Positions 33,723 to 46,356 of a stretch of DNA of 64,000 nucleotides are shown piece after piece (within the stretch, counting starts at the first letter, position 1; the number at the start of each line of letters is the position of its first letter). A program made the position numbers and the translations under genes. The notes below the pieces were generated by a model. That model was not told where the DNA came from. It ran no database searches and saw only the letters and a program-made list of their open reading frames with translations. The stretch is taken from positions 75,870,501 through 75,934,500 of the forward strand of contig JAZBRS010000014.1 of the NCBI GenBank assembly GCA_037176725.1. The letters are read 5' to 3'. Origin of the DNA: Posidonia oceanica (lineage: Eukaryota > Streptophyta > Magnoliopsida > Alismatales > Posidoniaceae).

Positions 33723-36700
33723 TGTTGACACCCCATCTTGGCAGGCCCGGACCCTTGGAGCCCTCTTGGTGATTGCTGGATCAAACCCCAACCAAACCCT
33801 AACCCTAATCCTCCTCTCTACCCTTCAAAATCAGCCTGTTTTGACCTAAACCTTTACCCCCCTTCCCAACCTCAAAACCTAACCAAAATCCATAGGAAAA
33901 TCCACCACTATCCACCCAACAAGCCTACCCAAAAACCTAGAAATTTCCAAACCTAACCCATTCCCAAAAACCATAGAAAACCTAGGTGAAACTACCCTTT
34001 TTCTACACCTTGAAATCCCTCCAAAACCTCCTTAGAATCAAACCAAAACTTCAGAACCAAGACTTCAAACCCTAGACTACCCACTCACCAATTCTCACCC
34101 CATTCCAAGACCATTAAGACCCTCTTTCACCCAAATTATCCTTTTCTCTCTCCGGGATTATCATTTTCTCTCTCCTCTCTCTCTCCTGATTATCATCTCC
34201 CTCTTCATCCCTTTCTTATCCTTTTTCTGGTCTGGCTGTGGGCCCCCTCTGTGCCTCTATCCTTCCTCTATCTTATCCCTATTTTTACTTTATTTTTAAT
34301 ATTTTCTCTGAATTTTAAAAATCGTTTTCCTCCAACCTATCTCTTTTCCTCTTATCTCCCTCTTTTTTCCATTTCTTTCTTCCTTCTCTTTTACTTTTCT
34401 CTCTTTTGCAAAAATCCACAAAAACCCATAAAAATCTGTAAAACCTCAAAACATAAAAGAAACAATTCAGAACCCTAAGAAAAACAATTAAAAATATATT
34501 AAACAAGCTATTAACAACTTAAACTTAACTAAATCAAGTTAAAAGAAAAACCAAACATGCAAGCTAAAAAATGCAAAACAAATCAAAAGAAAACACTGAA
34601 AAATCAAGGAAAAATCAAAAATGAGATCTAAACCCAGCAAAAGTAAAAACCCCACTAAAAGAATTAAAAAACAAACCCTAAAAAAGAAGAATTAAAAATC
34701 AAACACTAAAACAAGTAATTAAAGAAGGCAAAAGACTTAATCTAATAAACATAAGAAAAACAAGTTAAAAACTTAATTAAAAAAGAAGAGAAAAACACAT
34801 CTGAAAGACTTGAAAACACTCTATCAAACCAGAAAAAAAACCAACTAAAAAACTTCAAGGAAAATCAACAAATAAAAATCAAAACATAACTTAAAAGACT
34901 TAAGAAGGAAAAAACCCTAAGAAGACTAAAACTTAAAAACCTAAAACCAACCCTGATTAATACGAAATTAAATCCTAAAAAAATCCTAATCAATATCCTA
35001 AGTGTCCAACAAGGGAAATACAATTTTTAAAACAATTTAAGAAAGGTTTAACAAACATTTAATCAAGTGAAAACCAATTAAAAGCAAAACCAAAACCCTA
35101 AAACCCTAATCAAGCCCAAAACACATTAATCAACTCAAAATGACCATCAAAAAATTTAATTAAAATCCTAATCTACAGCACAACTCTTCTAATATTTTTA
35201 TTTATTTTTAGTTCCTTTTTACTAATTTTATTTCCCCATTCTACCCTCTCTCTCTTCCTTCTTTCCCATTTTTCTTTCCCTTTTTTTTCCTTACTGGGCT
35301 TATCAGCCCGTTCCCTTTCTTCTCTATTTCCTTTTTCTTGTTTCTCGGCCTACAGTCCGGCCTTCCCCACCCTTCTTCTTCCTCAATCTTCCTCTGTGTT
35401 TTTTTTTCTTCTTTCCCACCGATTCTCCCGCGAACGGCCAGCTGCAGTATTCCCTCCTCCGGTTTGAATTCAAGCTTCAATCCTTTCAATCTACAGCAGC
35501 CCGCCGTCTCCTCCATCTCAGCACCAAATCCGGAGCCGGTCGCCCCGTCCCCTCCGCTGCAGTAACCGCCGGCCGAGTTTGAATTCTCAGCTCGCGCCCA
35601 GCAGTAGCAGCTCCTCATTCATAAGCCTCCCGTCCTCCCTTCAATCCGGAGTGTAAGACAGAGTGCTAGACAGAGCCGGAGTGTGAGCAAGCAAGAGTGA
35701 GAGTGTGAGTGACAGAGCGACCCAGAGAGAGAACCCAACCTGAGAGAGACCAGAATCCAGAGGATTTTTCTCCACCTGAAAGACCGTTCTCCCTTCTTCC
35801 TCTTCATCCTTCCAATTCAGGAGAGAGCAGAAGAGAGTTCGAGAGTCCAGTGCATCCCGGAGAGGCCACCCAATTCCCCAGAATTCCCCTCCTGAAACCT
35901 CTTCCTTTCCTTCCTCAAAACTCAGCAGACTCTTCCCCTTCTTTCCCAATAGCCCAGCACCCATTCAAGCCTCAATTTCCCTCTCAATCACTCCCCCAAT
36001 TTCACCCAGAAACCCAGTCATCTCCCAGCATCGTTCCCCAGCCATTCCACTACCTAATCTGCCCTGAAACACCACCTGAAGCCGACTGCAACCCAACTGG
36101 ACCCAACTCACAATTCCCCTCTCCGCAGCCCGCAGCTTCTTCCCAAACTCCACCTAGAAATCCACCAGACATCCACCTTTCCAGAGCCTCCGACAGCAAA
36201 CCAAACCATCCACCACAGCCCCCAAGTTCCACAACAAACACCTTGCTTCGTTTCAGCCCAGAAATCGACCCAATCCTCAATTCCACTCCCCGCTCTCCAG
36301 AAGACCTCTCCGAGTATCCAACTTCACTCGCCAGACTTCCAGCAATCTCCCGGAAGGCTCCATCCGAGCCGACGAGCAGCAGACACCCCCCCCGGCCTCC
36401 GGCTGTCACCTGTGAACCCAAATCGGCCAAATCTCCACCTGAGCTGCGAAGCTTGCGTCCGGTCGATCAGGAAGCTCCGGAGGAACGTTCTGAAGCCACT
36501 CCATCCCTCGCGAGCAGCCGACAGCACCCGCAGCGACTGGACGAACGCCGCCGGCCGCTTCTGGAACCACTGACGTCGGGAGGACATCTCAGACGCGGAC
36601 TCAGGTACATTTTGCTTCCCTTAGCTTCCTCTTCCTTCCCTCTTGCTTCTCCAGCCTATAGATTAGGATTTCCGGTCTTCCTGCTCCGTCCCCGACTCGC

Positions 36701-39457
36701 CGGTCAGTTCTCCTTCTCCGGCGCTGGCTGCTCTTCCTCCGGACACTCCGACCAATGGAGCGAACTCCGGATAGTTCCCAGAGCTCCGGACGAACGCCAG
36801 CACCAAGCTCCGCCGGTCTGCGCCTCCCCAACCTCCCCTGTCGGCGGTCACGAGCACTGCCGGCGTTCTGCTACAGTGCTCGTCGACCGCCGACTAGCAC
36901 TGTTCATTTATTTTCCTATTTGTATAGTTTAGATGTAAATATTGCATGTTTAGCTTAAGTTTTTCAATTTTTGCATTCCAGTCCTTCTGCCATTTATTAT
37001 GCTTAGTTTTAAATTGAATACTATGCCAAATTGCTGTTTTTATTTCCATTTTTCAGTATTTGCTTTTCAGTCCTGTCACTGTGCATTTCAGTTATAATAT
37101 TTTGTAGTTTAGCCCCTCTGCTTTTGATTTTTGCATGTAAGTTCTGTCTTAAATCAGTTAATTTAGTTGCATGCATTTTGCCATATTGCATTGCATTTCA
37201 AGTCCCTGCATGTTTCTGATTTTGCATGTAGGTCCATGCACTGTAGGAACTTAGTTTTTATTTTCTTATTTTGCATACTGCATTGCATTTCTTTTCCTCT
37301 GTTTTTGCATATTTGCATTTAGGTCCATTTTAAATGGACAGTAGCTGTTATGCATGTATTTTGGCTTATTGTATTGCATTTTCAACCCTGTTTTTTCCAA
37401 AAATCACACATCAGTCCTGTTCCCTGTTTTTCAGAGCATGTTTTCCATATAAAATTGCATATTTGACCCCTGCATGATTTGAAAATCACACATAGGTCCT
37501 TGCATCTTTTGAAAAATCATGTGAAAAGATCATTTTGCCCCTAGGTTGCATCCTAGCTCCTATGCTTACCAAATTGCATGCAGACCCTCCACCAGTATTC
37601 TCAGACTCCCCAGAACCTTGTTTTCTGGAAAATTTGCATTTTAGACCCCAGTTTTCTTAAAATTACTTTCTGATCCCTTTCTGCTTTCAAAACCTCTTTC
37701 AAAGCATACCTTCTTTTCAAAACAGCTTTCTGAGCCTAGTTTTTTGCAAAATGGACCCCTGTCCTCTCCTGTTTTCGAAATCCTTTCCTGTGGACCCCTG
37801 TTTTCTGGAAAATTTGCATTTTTAGCCCCTTTCTTTTTCAAAATGCTTTCTGAAATCCTGGCTTTTCCCAGTTTCTTCTCTTTGCTTTTTCTTGCTTTTG
37901 CATGCATCCTGCATTCATTTAGTCTTGCATTCTAGCATCTTCTTGCACACACCAAGCACTTTTAGCTCCCCTTCACCTGGGAGGACCTTTTTGCACACCC
38001 CTAGGACCTCCTGAACACTTAGATCTATTCTTCTCCCCTGTTCTGACCCTCCTGCCTTGAAGCTGCGATATCTTCCGATCCGGCTGTTGGATCTTCTCAA
38101 GTGAGCTGCCCAGGCGACCGCAGCGAAGCGCCCTTCAGCATGGACCAGACAGATTTCAGATCAGGCTCCCGGATTTCCAGGTATGTCCTCCTGAACCCCT
38201 GCATTGCATTCATTTGCATGCCATTTGCACAGTTTTCCTTGTTTTCGCTTTCTGTCTCTTTGAGCATGTAGAATAGGGCTTCCCCTTTCTGCTTGTATCT
38301 TCCAATCCCCGTTTCGCGTATTCCTGAGTGTTTTGTGTTGTGTTTTCCTTGGATTTACCACTTAATGTGACTTTCTTCCCCCTTCTCCACGATCCGATTG
38401 CATCGCGAGCTTTGGGCAGCGTGCGAGACACACCGTGGAATGGTTTAGCGGGAAACAGTCACAAAGAGGTGGTAATCCCTCCGTTTGCACACTCTCCCCT
38501 CCGTAGGTCTTCACACCTACTCTGAGTGGTCCTAAACGACGTCTGTTCTTACACACACGTTGTTTTGCCTCCCCTTTGGCCTCTTCTGATCTTTTCTGCA
38601 TTGTTGCATTCGCATGGCTTTTCTGAGGTTTTTGCTTCGTTGTTTTGGCACCGTTTCGCGTGCCTGCTCTCGCTTTTGCACCGTTTTGCGTGCCTCTTTG
38701 CTTCCTTGTCTCGTTTTGCGTGCTGCCTTGCTTTCCTGCCTGTTTTGCATGCCGGTTTTGTTCTTTTGCTCCGTTCCGCGTGCCTTTCTTGTTTCTCGCC
38801 TTGTTTTGCGTGTTTTACGCCGTTTTCCCTTGCATGTCGATTGCATTGCATGGTTTTCTCGCTGTTTCACTTTTTCGCCTGTATTTGCATATAGGGCTGT
38901 GATGCTTACTGTCTGGAGTTCTCACGAGCTAGGTTTCGCCTAATTCGGAACACGGACAGCGTAGCTGAGCACTTAGAGAGCACGTTTACTTCCTTGCTTT
39001 GTTTCTTCCCACTTAGAGCACACCTTGAGCATTCATTTAGGCATTTATAGGCACATAGGCATTCAATCCTGCATTTTCCTGCGTATGCGAGCGTAAGCCT
39101 AGAAAGACCGATTCTCGGGCGTGTCGGGGGTGCCTAACACCTTCCCTACGCGTAACAAGAGTCCTTGCCCTGTCTTCTGGCCCGTAATGATCGTACTGCC
39201 CTTATCCTAGGCTAGAGTCATCTCATTTGCATTTGTTTTCCTTTGCATTGCTTTGCTTTGCATTTCTTGCTCGGTTTTGCGTGTTAATTCACGCATTTCC
39301 CGGTTTTCCTTGTCTCCCATTAATAGACATGGTGGCGACTCTGATTTGTCTTATCTTTCCTTTTTCTCCTCGATTTTAAGCGTTTTCGAGTTGAGCCTCT
39401 TCCTCGGATCCAATCGCCGCTAAATCAGCGAGCCTGATTCCGATCGGGATCGCTACA
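33723..39457 (+). repeat. 5' LTR of element C (5.74 kb)
   Basis: TGTTGACACCCC to GATCGCTACA, followed by the primer site. Near its start are two telomere-like CCCTAA units (about 33795-33808). Candidate splice donors are at 36605 and 38181, with an acceptor at 38506. A 407-codon Pro-rich frame (35709-36932) runs through the C-rich leader, but its 3' LTR twin is broken. Confidence 0.95.
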
Positions 39458-39476
39458 GTGGCGACTCCGCTGGGGA
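39458..39476 (+). promoter_or_regulatory. tRNA primer-binding site of element C
   Basis: GTGGCGACTCCGCTGGGGA directly after the LTR. It matches the E and D sites apart from single bases. Confidence 0.85.
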
Positions 39477-40785
39477 TTAGACTAGACTCCGGCTTTCGTT
39501 CCCGACTTTTCGCTCGCTTGTTTTGCAGCTTTGTCTGCCTTGTGTGCCTTCTTCGCCTGTTTTGCTCGCTTTTCTGTGCAAACTCCTAGCGAGTCGCTTC
39601 GTAGCTACTTTGCTTAGGTTTTGCACCTCTTTTGTCTCGGTTTGCGCTTTCCTTTGCCTGGCTTTGCTCCTTTGCCTGTTTATTTACTTACTGTCTTGCT
39701 TGTGCTCTTATCTCCTTTACAGCCTGCTTACTTTTACCTTGCTTTACCTTACTTGCTCATTATGGCTTTAATTCTTGCACATTACATGTCTACATACTTT
39801 GTTTGGCTAAAATACATGCTTTTTGGATGTTGAATGCTTCTTTTACACCCTTGCTATGTCACTACACACGCACATACTATGCTTACATGCCTTTTGACTT
39901 GATGAATGCTTTTCTTCACCGTCATATTCACAAACACTCGCACATGCCATGAACATGCCTTTTGTTGTGTTGTATGATGGTTGCTTGCCATTTTGACTGA
40001 TTTTCTTCCCTTTTGCACTTGCCATGCTTAGGATAGTAGAGACTTGTCTGCTTCCCCCATGGTTAACTAAAAAATGCAAGTAAAAAGAACTTCTAGGGGC
40101 AACTAGAGACTACAAACAATCCTTCACTCCCTTTGGTTAATAAAATGTGCAAGATAAAAAACTCTAATCATTTGCATAAGCATCATATAGGGCATGCATT
40201 CTTCTCCTCTGAGTCCACCTACTAGTCTGCGAAGGACGGTTCCGGCCTCTTGTTCCACTGCTTTGGGCGTGGCATAAGTTGGTCGGTCCGTCCCCTCCTT
40301 GTCCGGGGGTCGTGTTGGTGTTAGTAGAGGGTACCACCCACGCTTTGGTGGGGTAGAGGCCACCAACGCACCACCCTGTCATTACCTGAGTTTTGGGCCG
40401 GGAGTTAGACAGGGGACCTACTTTTTCTGACCTGAGTCGGTGACCCGTACATCCAGGGATACCTGGAGTAGACAGCCTTGCTAGGAAACACTAGTTAGGT
40501 AAGGGGGCATACTAGAAAGCATGCACATCATTCATGCCACTTAACTAACTCATTTGCATTCATCTTTTAGTTTCTAACCCTAATTTCCTTCTGTTGTGTC
40601 AGCGTGATCGGTAAGCGAGTTTCCCTTTGCCAGAGCTCGAGTATCGACCCTCGTTGACACCCTTTTGCGACTTAGTTCGCGACCGTTCCCCCTCTGGGCT
40701 ATCCGCATTTGCGACGATAGCTCCTCTTAGGACTCACCGCTTGAATACTCGTCGCAGCCCTGTTCTCACACGCTCTAGGTCAGCG
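39477..40785 (+). other. 5' leader of element C
   Basis: Non-coding, homologous to the E and D leaders. It contains the conserved block near 40180-40200 (antisense and sense versions agree). A GGGTACCACCCACGCTTTGG segment near 40330 is also kept in E and D. No conserved long frame is seen before gag. Confidence 0.7.
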
Positions 40786-41103
40786 ATGGCCCAGTACGTT
40801 AGTGAGCCTTCTTTTACTCCTGTCACGGAGGGTGTTTCCGTTCTGGCCCCTCCGGTTGCTCTTTCTGTCCCCCTTGTTCCCCCTCCGACGCCAGGGTTTC
40901 CTCCTCTGACGTCTCTAGGTTCTCAGTACACCCCGGGACAGTGGCAAGCCTCCCTTTCTCCGGATCCGGTCGCCGAGTCTATCTTGACGGCCGTTACTCG
41001 CGCTCCGGAGACACCACTGCCCCCTCCGTCCTAGTGATACGTCGCTTTCGACATCCCTTCCACCGCTGCTGCGACCTTTTCTGTAGAATCCCCCCTTCCG
41101 AGC
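40786..41103 (+). pseudogene. Duplicated N-terminal gag segment with a stop codon (element C)
   Basis: A first ATG (MAQYVSEPS) at 40786 opens 82 codons and ends in TAG at 41032-41034. The same segment is repeated 404 bp later, starting at 41190. The offset is not a multiple of three. This first copy shares its stop and its YTPGQ variant with element E. The second copy has CAG and YVPGQ. Confidence 0.85.
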
Positions 41104-41189
41104 TATTCGCACTTGCGACGATAGCTCCTCTTAGGAAGCACCGCTTGAATACTCGTCGCAGCCCTGTTCTCACACGCTCTAGGTCAGCG

Positions 41190-44100
41190 ATGGCCCAGTA
41201 CGTTAGTGAGCCTTCCTTTACTCCTGTCACGGAGGGTGTTTCTGTTCTGGCCCCTCCGGTTGCTCTTTCTGTCCCCCTTGTTCCCCCTCCGACGCCAGGG
41301 TTTCCTCCCCTGACGTCTCTAGGTTCTCAGTACGTCCCGGGACAGTGGCAAGCATCTCTTCCTCCGGATCCGGTCGCCGAATCCATCTTGACGACCGTTA
41401 CTCGCGCTCCGGAGATGCCACTGCCCCCTCCGTCCCAGGGATACGTTGCTTTCGACATCCCTTCCACCGCTGCTGCGACCTTTGCTGTAGAATTCTTCCC
41501 TCCCGGACAGTCTGTGTCCGTGCCCCTTGCTTCTCAATCCCCGTCGGCACTACACTTCAGCGTCCCTGCTGTCGAGACACCCGAAGCGCAGTACCAGCAC
41601 CTGATGGAGCTTGCCCAGAGACTGCAGGGCATGGCTCTATCAGTTCGTCCTTCTTCTATCTCTGTCGTCCCTGAGGTTCCTCCGAGGCCAGTTCCTGCAT
41701 TTCATGCATCAACTTCCACACCTCCGCCTCGACCATCGTCTCAGCTGCTCACGGTTCCGACGATAGGGGCCCGTTTCCCGCCTCCTCCTGCACAACACTT
41801 GGCACAGCATGCTCCACTTTCTTCTGGTGGCCAATCCTTTGGATCGACTGGTGCCCAGTACCTCACTGGCTCACTGTCTGGCACCCCGCTTGTACAACAA
41901 CTGGTGCTCCGTCATCCACCCCCTAACCCAGCACAGCATGGCATTTATTCTTCTCCTCTTCACCAAGTCCAGCATCCTGCATACACTCCTGCATACACTG
42001 TCCCCCAACACGGATACGCCGGCCATCCCGTTGCTCCACCAGGCGACGCTATGGTAGATCCGGAGGAGCACTTAAGTGCGACCCATTCGGCGTATGTGCT
42101 CACTACCCCTGCTGATCCCTCTCCAACAGCAGCAATTCTAGACCCCATCAATAACCGGATGGACGTCTTGGAGAAGGCACTACGACTAGTGCAGGGTACT
42201 GAGCACCAGACCTACCAATTTCGGGACCTCTGCTGCTTTCCAGAGGCAGTACTCCCTTCGAAGTTCAAGATCCCGGACTTCGAGAAGTATAATGGTAGGG
42301 GCTGCCCCGTAGCACAGCTGAAGGCGTATTGCGGTGATCTCGCTCAGCTTCAGGCTGACGAGAGGTTGCTGATCCGCTTGTTCCAGAAGAGTTTGACCGG
42401 GCCGGCACTCAAGTGGTTCACATCACTCGATATGTCAGCCATCAAGACTTGGAACGACCTCAGTCAGGCGTTCCTGGAACAATACTCCTTCAACCTCGAT
42501 CTGGTCCCAAAGAGGGCGGACTTGATCGCAATCAAGCAGAATTCTGGCGAGCCGTTCGGGGAGTACGTCGGCCGCTGGCGTGCCCTTGCCTCTCAGGTTC
42601 GAGATAGACCCTCTGACGAGGAGTCTATCGAGATCGTTATCAAAGGGGCGCAGCCGTCTCTCGGAGCTCTGCTTAGCATCCAACCAGTCACTACTTTTGC
42701 GGCACTCATCAGAGCTGGAGCGCGCATGGAGAGTTCTTTGCGGAGTGGCAACTTCCCGGCTCTCTCTGCGTTCGCTAAGCAGGCAGTGATCAGCAGTAAC
42801 AGTGCCAACAGCAGCGCCTCCAACAACAACAGCGGCAGCAGCAACAACCGCCCGAAGAGGAAGGATTCGCCAAAACCCGCTGTTGCATTCGTCGATTCTC
42901 CTGCTGTGCCTGTTCGCTTGCCGTCTCGGCCTGCCCCAGCTCAGATGGTGTACGCTCCTGCACCTAGGAACCCGCACACACCGCACATCACTACCACCGC
43001 TAGACCGGTCTATCCTGCCGCACCGGCCCAGCAAGGCTCATACCCAAGGCGAAGAAGACCACCCGCTGAGAGGAGGAATTTCACCCCACTGGTGGAACCA
43101 CTCACGGTCATCTTGCCGAAGGTGGCATCGCTCCTGAAGTTCCCGGAGGTTCGTCTGCCGCCAAGCCCTCTGCCGCATTGGTTTAGGCCGGACCTCTTCT
43201 GCAATTTCCATCGAAGCGTCGGGCATTCGACGGACAATTGCTTCTCCCTGCGGAACGCGATTCAGGACCTGATCGAATCGGGAACGATTGTGATCGACAC
43301 GCACGAGGCATCCACTCAAGCACGCACTCATGCATCTGCATCTCCAGCTGTTCCCCCGCATTCTGGCATCATCCGCCAACCTTTACCGGAGCACTCTTAT
43401 CCGGGAGGGGCGGGAACCTCAGGCATCCACTCTGTCTTTCCTTCTGGGCCTGCTACTTCTGTAGTGGACCCTTCTGATCTCATCTCTGACATCTCTGAGC
43501 CTTTCCCAGTCAGTCTCTATCTTGCGGCAGTTGCCGACTCCGAGTCGGGAATCCATTTGATCCGACCGCGTGCTAGGTCGGAGCGCCCTCTCGCGCCCCC
43601 CACCGTGCTCCCTCAGGCTCAATCCCCTGTACACCTCTTAGCCAGAGCCCAGCCTAGTTCTCCCATCCACCTTTTAGGGCAGCCTCAGCTACACCTTCTA
43701 GGCAGACCTCAACCTGCCCCAGTCTTTCCACCCCAACAACCATATCCCCTAGATAGACCTCAATATCCTGTAGGTCCCCCTGTAACCCCTCCTGTGCTCA
43801 CAGCACATGCTCCAGTCGTCATTGATTTGACCCTGGACACCCATCGTGTCCCTTACAGCTACGCCACAGAAATGTGCGCGGAAGTAACGCGATCGGGGAG
43901 GGTTTATAGGCCCCCAGCACCGGCAACAAGGCCAACTCACCCTGGACCTGTTATACCCCCACCCTCAGGCCAACCCTTAGCAGATCCAACCCCGGATCAG
44001 CCTGTAGTTAGCCAAATCCCTAGCCAACCTGTAGTAACCCAGCTTCCTGTCACCACCCCTTTGGAACCTGCTAGAATCACCCCTCCAGCTACTAGGAGAA

Positions 44101-45611
44101 GCCAACCTAAAGCAGACCTAACCTCCCAGCTTAAGAGGGTTAAAGCTGACATCTCCATCTGGGATTTGATCCACACTTCTGCCGAGCACCGCGAGGCTTT
44201 TCTTCGCGTGTTCCAGGCTGCTCGTGTGTCCCAGTCCATTGAGCCTTCTGCCTTGGAGAGCATGGTTGGGTTGATCGCGGAGCCCCAGGTCATCTCTTTT
44301 ACAAGTGATGAGCTGCCTCCGGCAGGGATTAATCACAACCAGCCCCTATTCGTCACGGTGCAGTTCAAAAGCTTCCGCATTCCCCTAACACTGGTTGATA
44401 ACGGGTCGGGCCTTAACGTCTGCCCCTTGCATACAGCAATCAAGCTCGGATTCAAAGCCGAGGATATCACGCCAGCCGTGAAGGGAATGAGTGCTTTTGA
44501 CAACACTCACCATGACGCTCTAGGGATTCTGATTATCCCCCTGGCTATCGGTCCGATCGTCTTTGACGTAGAATTCTATGTCGTCGACTTGAAGCCTAAC
44601 TTCAATCTTCTGCTTGGGCGCCCTTGGCTCCACAAGCATCAGGTCCTTCCTTCGACCCTCCATCGAATGATAAAGTACCGTCGTGGCGATGATGTCATTG
44701 TCGTCATGGCGGAGAACTTTGAGAATGAGCGGATTGAAGCAGTCTCTCCCGTGTCCTCGCAATCTATCCCGTTTGACCCCGAGACTTCTGAAGCCCTCTA
44801 TCGCGTTAACCGGTGCGAGCTAGTTAACTTCATTCCTGATCTTGAACGTGTCAACTCCTTGACCGTTCACAGCAACCCCTTTCGAATGGTCAAGAATGTA
44901 TGTCACAGGTGGGGTTACATAAAGGGTACGCCGCTCGGGCGTCACGGCCAAGGGATCGCGGAGCCGATCGTAGCAGTGGAGCGAAGGAAATCTGAAGGCC
45001 TCGGCTACAAACCCAAGCCCAACGAAGATCACTGCTTCCAGCTCAAAGATCGTGCGCCAGCCATCCCCAGAGACCTCACTAACTTTACCAGTACAGGAAT
45101 TCTGGGATCAACCGACTACCAAGCCACAGCACCGGCAGAGGATTGGGTGTGTATTGAGGACTACTACTCGGATGAGGAGCAGTCTGATGCAACAGAGGCA
45201 GTCCCAATCAACTCAGCAGAAACAGTGGTCAGAGCAGAGGCCCCACAGTCAGTTTATTTAGCTCTCCCTCTGGCAGAAACAGCAGGCAGCTCAGCAGGCC
45301 CTGTGGCAGATTCATGTTCCCATCCTTCAGCAGCCACAACAGTTCTCCAAGAACAGTCAGCAGCAGTGCAGGAGTCGGAGACACTCCTCCTGGCAGAACC
45401 AAGCATGCTACCAGCGGTCATAGACACATCAGTGCCACTGCCCCCATCTCTGGAGGGGCAGTCCATCAACTCAGTCAGCAGCGTGGCCCAGCCCGCTCCC
45501 TCAGCATCATCTTCAGGAATGCAGCTGGCGCAGTCCGCTCCGCATTCTCCTGACAACCTGCAGCAGTCATCATGGCAAGACCCTATGGCGTCAGAAGCTG
45601 CGCTCTCTTAG
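41190..45611 (+). CDS. Gag-pro polyprotein of element C (1473 aa)
   Basis: The start chosen is the second MAQYVSEPS; the frame is open from 40941, but that extension is read out of frame through the duplicated segment. Order: a Pro/Ser-rich N-terminal region; a Retrotrans_gag capsid-like domain at about residues 362-517 (FEKYNG to ARMESSLRSGN, including WFTSLDMSAIKTWNDL and FLEQYSFN); an Asn/Ser/Gly linker; and a C-x2-H-x4-H-x4-C zinc knuckle at residues 671-684. A Pro-rich linker with repeated LLGRPQ-like units follows, then the protease with D1070-N-G-S. Gag builds the particle and binds RNA; protease processes it. The frame ends at TAG 45609-45611, which is CAG in element A, so the link to pol is cut by one C-to-T change. 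Confidence 0.9.
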   Translation: MAQYVSEPSFTPVTEGVSVLAPPVALSVPLVPPPTPGFPPLTSLGSQYVPGQWQASLPPDPVAESILTTVTRAPEMPLPPPSQGYVAFDIPSTAAATFAVEFFPPGQSVSVPLASQSPSALHFSVPAVETPEAQYQHLMELAQRLQGMALSVRPSSISVVPEVPPRPVPAFHASTSTPPPRPSSQLLTVPTIGARFPPPPAQHLAQHAPLSSGGQSFGSTGAQYLTGSLSGTPLVQQLVLRHPPPNPAQHGIYSSPLHQVQHPAYTPAYTVPQHGYAGHPVAPPGDAMVDPEEHLSATHSAYVLTTPADPSPTAAILDPINNRMDVLEKALRLVQGTEHQTYQFRDLCCFPEAVLPSKFKIPDFEKYNGRGCPVAQLKAYCGDLAQLQADERLLIRLFQKSLTGPALKWFTSLDMSAIKTWNDLSQAFLEQYSFNLDLVPKRADLIAIKQNSGEPFGEYVGRWRALASQVRDRPSDEESIEIVIKGAQPSLGALLSIQPVTTFAALIRAGARMESSLRSGNFPALSAFAKQAVISSNSANSSASNNNSGSSNNRPKRKDSPKPAVAFVDSPAVPVRLPSRPAPAQMVYAPAPRNPHTPHITTTARPVYPAAPAQQGSYPRRRRPPAERRNFTPLVEPLTVILPKVASLLKFPEVRLPPSPLPHWFRPDLFCNFHRSVGHSTDNCFSLRNAIQDLIESGTIVIDTHEASTQARTHASASPAVPPHSGIIRQPLPEHSYPGGAGTSGIHSVFPSGPATSVVDPSDLISDISEPFPVSLYLAAVADSESGIHLIRPRARSERPLAPPTVLPQAQSPVHLLARAQPSSPIHLLGQPQLHLLGRPQPAPVFPPQQPYPLDRPQYPVGPPVTPPVLTAHAPVVIDLTLDTHRVPYSYATEMCAEVTRSGRVYRPPAPATRPTHPGPVIPPPSGQPLADPTPDQPVVSQIPSQPVVTQLPVTTPLEPARITPPATRRSQPKADLTSQLKRVKADISIWDLIHTSAEHREAFLRVFQAARVSQSIEPSALESMVGLIAEPQVISFTSDELPPAGINHNQPLFVTVQFKSFRIPLTLVDNGSGLNVCPLHTAIKLGFKAEDITPAVKGMSAFDNTHHDALGILIIPLAIGPIVFDVEFYVVDLKPNFNLLLGRPWLHKHQVLPSTLHRMIKYRRGDDVIVVMAENFENERIEAVSPVSSQSIPFDPETSEALYRVNRCELVNFIPDLERVNSLTVHSNPFRMVKNVCHRWGYIKGTPLGRHGQGIAEPIVAVERRKSEGLGYKPKPNEDHCFQLKDRAPAIPRDLTNFTSTGILGSTDYQATAPAEDWVCIEDYYSDEEQSDATEAVPINSAETVVRAEAPQSVYLALPLAETAGSSAGPVADSCSHPSAATTVLQEQSAAVQESETLLLAEPSMLPAVIDTSVPLPPSLEGQSINSVSSVAQPAPSASSSGMQLAQSAPHSPDNLQQSSWQDPMASEAALS

Positions 45612-46356
45612 TTATGGCCCGATACAAAAGGCCAACTGAGCACTACATTCTCCAGGCCCTTGAGCCCTCCAAAGAGCACCCCTGCTTACTCTTCGACAGT
45701 GACCCTGGAAGCTTATTCATCAGTAGCACCGCTGGCCTGTCTATTTGGGCCTTCTACATCAGAATCGCCATCAGCGGACGCGCCCGTGAACCAGATCATG
45801 TAGACTCCAAGGGCAGCAATCCGTCTTGCAGCCGGGCCAGTGCCGCAGGCCCCCGGCGCCTACTACGTCGACTCCCCCTCAGACGAAGAAGAAGGAGTGG
45901 CGATAGAAGCCCAGGTCGATTCTTGGATGTCCGACTTAGAGTTGCTCTTTCAAGAACAGATCAAGTCGATAGCAGAAGACCTGGCAGACCATCAAGCTGC
46001 AGAAAGGAAAGGAAAAGCCGTAGTCACGGATCCTCCTCTGCAAGAGGACCATGCTTCTATCATGGTCCTAGAAGACTCAGCAGCGCCGGACTCCCCTAGA
46101 CCAGATGAGCTCATCACTCTTCAACCAGAAGGCGGGTCTAGGTGGTTTGTGCAACCCATGCCTCACCTGAGCAATGCATCGAGCGGCAGTGACCAGATCA
46201 GCCGCCAGTCCGGCATATCCTCCACGAGCACACTAGAAGACCCAGAGGGAGGAGCATCAGCAGTAGATGCAGCAGCAGTAGAGCAGAATGCCTCAGCAGT
46301 AAAGCAGTCAGCAGCCTAAGCAGCAGAACAGTCGGCAATTTCAGCAGCAGAATCAG
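45612..46356 (+). pseudogene. Protease-RT spacer of element C after the stop
   Basis: The frame continues in phase with gag-pro (open 45840-46319, MPQAPGAYYVDSPSDEEEG) and matches A's spacer. It ends at TAA 46317-46319, where A reads TCA. The sequence then runs into the deletion junction. It is Ser/Ala/Gln-rich with no known domain. Confidence 0.75.

Noticed and set aside
33783..33815. Telomere repeat (CCCTAA) in the LTR
   Set aside because: Only about two units, copied with the LTR; not an interstitial telomere.
35709..36932. 407-aa Pro-rich ORF in the C 5' LTR (and 275-aa frame at 12207-13034 in B)
   Set aside because: The near-identical 3' LTR copy has a stop at 56025, A and E lack it, and C-rich sequence has few stops by chance. 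Weak frame agreement between B and C was noted but is not convincing.
38532..38870. Arg/Lys-rich ORFs antisense to the LTRs
   Set aside because: Translation of the GCACCGTTTTGCG array; length and frame vary between LTR copies.
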